A stretch of 64,000 nucleotides of DNA, taken from positions 283,723 through 347,722 of the forward strand of contig VWYX01000885.1 in the NCBI GenBank assembly GCA_013396525.1, written 5' to 3'. Position 1 is the stretch's first letter. Each line of letters begins with the position of its first letter. Shown piece by piece: positions 62,005 to 64,000 of the stretch. The stretch is from Chaetorhynchus papuensis (Eukaryota > Chordata > Aves > Passeriformes > Rhipiduridae). Under the pieces are notes generated by a model. That model saw only the letters and a list, made by a program, of their open reading frames with translations. It had not been told where the DNA came from and did not search any database. A program made the translations under genes and the position numbers.

Positions 62005-62759
62005 GATCTCTCTTTGGTTATGGGTGGATGTATTTAGCTGAGTTTGAGGATACATTATCAACATGCTGTGAGAGAATAGGTAATTTAGTTAAAAATCTCA
62101 AAATATGAGATTTGCTTGCATCTGAAATAAAGAAGTAGTTTTTCTATTTTAGGAGAAGAATGTACCCATCAGAATAAGGTATCCTATCACCATTAGGGCA
62201 GTTCCTCACTCTGAACTATTTTTCCTTCTGCAATTTAGAAAGTTTATTTAGAACTCTTGCTCTTTTGGGTAGGATCTATATCTCCTTAGGGCCAGGTATA
62301 ATTTAATGTGCACATACCTTCATGTTTTCTTCTGGTGTATAAAACAGAAATGCCTGTCAGCCTTTGAAAACAACAGACTTTGCAGCTATGCTGTCATGGC
62401 ACACTGGTTTCATTTAATATGTTATCCAGTCCTTTTCATACACATTGTAGCTCTGTTATTTGTTACTCACTGAAGCTCATCATGCTTATATTAACAGCAC
62501 ATTAAATTCCTGTCCAGCTATGGTTTCACAGTGCAAGGGGCAGCTCTCGGTGCAAACCCAGGCCCTGATGAACACCAGCCCCAAGCTGGTGATTTGTGGA
62601 GTTCTTTTGGTCTTTCCATGGGGATTCTGACTGCCCAAATCCTCTCCCAAAACAGGGAGTCCCTAACATAGGGAACACTTACCTTCAAAATTATGCTATA
62701 TAATTTAAATTTAGTCATATAATCTGAAGACACTTAATATTCAGTTTTAAAAGTTATAT
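62005..62759. other. Intergenic, no gene recognised
   Basis: Nothing recognised in this stretch. Confidence 0.5.
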
Positions 62760-63230
62760 ACACCAGTTGAAGGTGGTGATAAACTCAATTAACTAGGCTG
62801 CTATAAACCTTATTTAAATCAAATTAAGTGCATTTCTGCAGCAGTTAGCATCTATTTCATTAACTGTGATTAAAAACTGCTTGGGAGTTAAATTGGTGTG
62901 ACTTTGAATATAGATAAAGCCAAGGGAAGACAGAACTGGCAGATGAGCCTAAACCAGACTGGAAAGTTTGGAGTTCTTGTTTGTAACCAGAACACCAGAG
63001 CTTTGTTTCTTTTAATTAAAACTGGGATCCCGCAGAATGTAATGGATGTTGTTTAGAAAAGCTGCCCCCTTGTTTCTGATAATTGGATTTTTCTAGCCCA
63101 GATTAATATCCGACTATGCCATTTCACTGGGTCCAAGAGGAATCCTCCAAATAATTAAAAAACGAGTGCTGAAGACTATAACCATCTCATTAAGATAAAC
63201 TTACAACAATATCTTGGGTTCAAATAAGGA
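62760..63230. promoter_or_regulatory. Candidate conserved non-coding element
   Basis: Clustered TTAATTAAAAC, GATAATTGGAT, AGATTAATATCCGAC and AAATAATTAAAAAACGAG motifs with a few retained CpGs. Pattern-based call only. Confidence 0.22.
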
Positions 63231-64000
63231 GTTCCTTTCTTTTTTTTCTGGAAAGAGGCCACAGTTTGTTTAGCTTGGCAGCAGCAAGAAACTGATTTTT
63301 ATGTATGCAGAAAAGCTCTTTAAGCCATTACTGCTGAATCATTGTCTCTCAAGTAACATGAAATTGGACCAGTACACTTTTATAGGGGTCTGCAGAAACT
63401 AATTTTGAGATGGTTACAGCAAACAAGTAATCAAAAATACAATATAAGTGAAAGTGTAAATATTTTGAGAGAATTTCTGGCATGTAGTCTCACACCAAAC
63501 AGACTGATAAACACACCTGCCAATACTTAATGCTAGAAATAATTGCTACTCTGTTTATTCATCAAAATTATGTTAAAATTTTGTTGTTTATGCTCAATAT
63601 ATTATGTAGCAATATATATAGCAATGCTTATTAATATAAATGATGGCTTGCTATATCAGCTGATAATCTGACATTATAATGACAGATATAATTCACATGC
63701 CATTTTTTGTTAGTCTGCATTTTTTCCTAGAAAAAGATACAGAAAATTTTGGATACAATTTAGCCCTAAAAATATATATAACCTAGGAAATCTGGCTAGA
63801 CAATCTAGGAAGAAGTTGTTGGAAAAACTTCAGTAGAAAAGTACTTGCGGACACTGGAGGAGAATGGGAGGGGTAAAAAGGTTAGTGCAAATATTTAAAA
63901 AATAAATTAAAATTACCAGAGCTGTATCAATGAACAGAATCAGGGGGTCATCTGCATTTGGTGGCCAAGAAGGCCAATGGAATCCTGGGGTGCAGCAGGA
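63231..64000. other. Intergenic to window end
   Basis: AT-rich with short TA runs near 63610 and 63770. No exon is seen before the window ends. Confidence 0.5.

Noticed and set aside
8151..64000. CRISPR arrays, operons, tRNA or rRNA genes
   Set aside because: Nothing with regular spacers, no tRNA A/B-box pair and no rRNA-like sequence was seen; the DNA is vertebrate.

Overview
This is vertebrate nuclear DNA, most likely from a bird. It holds one recognisable protein-coding gene, CYP1B1 (cytochrome P450 1B1), near the left end on the minus strand. The rest is non-coding. The bird assignment rests on several CR1 LINE pieces with avian-type 3' ends (ATTCTATG-type terminal octamers), a solo LTR of a kind I associate with songbird and other neoavian endogenous retroviruses, and sparse old repeats. 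No bacterial, plasmid or phage features are present.

Positions 1-8150 are the CYP1B1 locus, read right to left. Coding exon 3 is 2893-3505 and coding exon 2 is 5207-6222. They join in frame (AG|G, Arg339) to give 542 residues; human CYP1B1 has 543. The signal anchor, proline-rich hinge, I-helix, ExxR and haem-Cys motifs are all intact. Positions below 2893 are 3'UTR and downstream DNA. A CpG island covers exon 2, intron 1, a non-coding exon 1 that I can place only tentatively, and the promoter. The upstream part carries a TATA-like box, two GC boxes, a G-quadruplex-type G-run cluster and two perfect TTGCGTG dioxin-response cores 18 bp apart. This fits the known aryl hydrocarbon receptor control of the gene.

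Positions 8150-64000 lie upstream of CYP1B1. I find no convincing exon there. As I recall, mammals have a large gene-poor interval between CYP1B1 and ATL2 on this side, and this looks like the same interval. It holds (a) LINE remnants: avian CR1 copies at about 27.1, 28.1-29.2 and 55.4-56.5 kb, two much older CR1/L3-like copies at about 48.2-49.1 and 49.4-49.8 kb, and L2/MIR-like scraps near 19.9, 24.2, 37.0 and 41.5 kb; (b) a 583-bp solo LTR at 29168-29750 inserted in a CR1, flanked by the 5-bp target duplication CATCC; (c) simple repeats, including a 41-nt poly(T), an (ATC)n run, a 272-bp polypurine tract and an AT-only block; and (d) several CpG-retaining, homeodomain-site-rich blocks that look like conserved non-coding elements (about 15.6, 22.9, 37.6, 38.4, 42.3, 53.6 and 63.0 kb). 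The last class is pattern recognition only and needs alignment to other vertebrates.

I did not find an undescribed gene system. The most interesting leads are the promoter response-element pair, similar motif pairs at 15.6 and 50.5 kb outside any CpG island, the enhancer-like block at 38.3-38.6 kb, and the nested CR1/LTR insertion.
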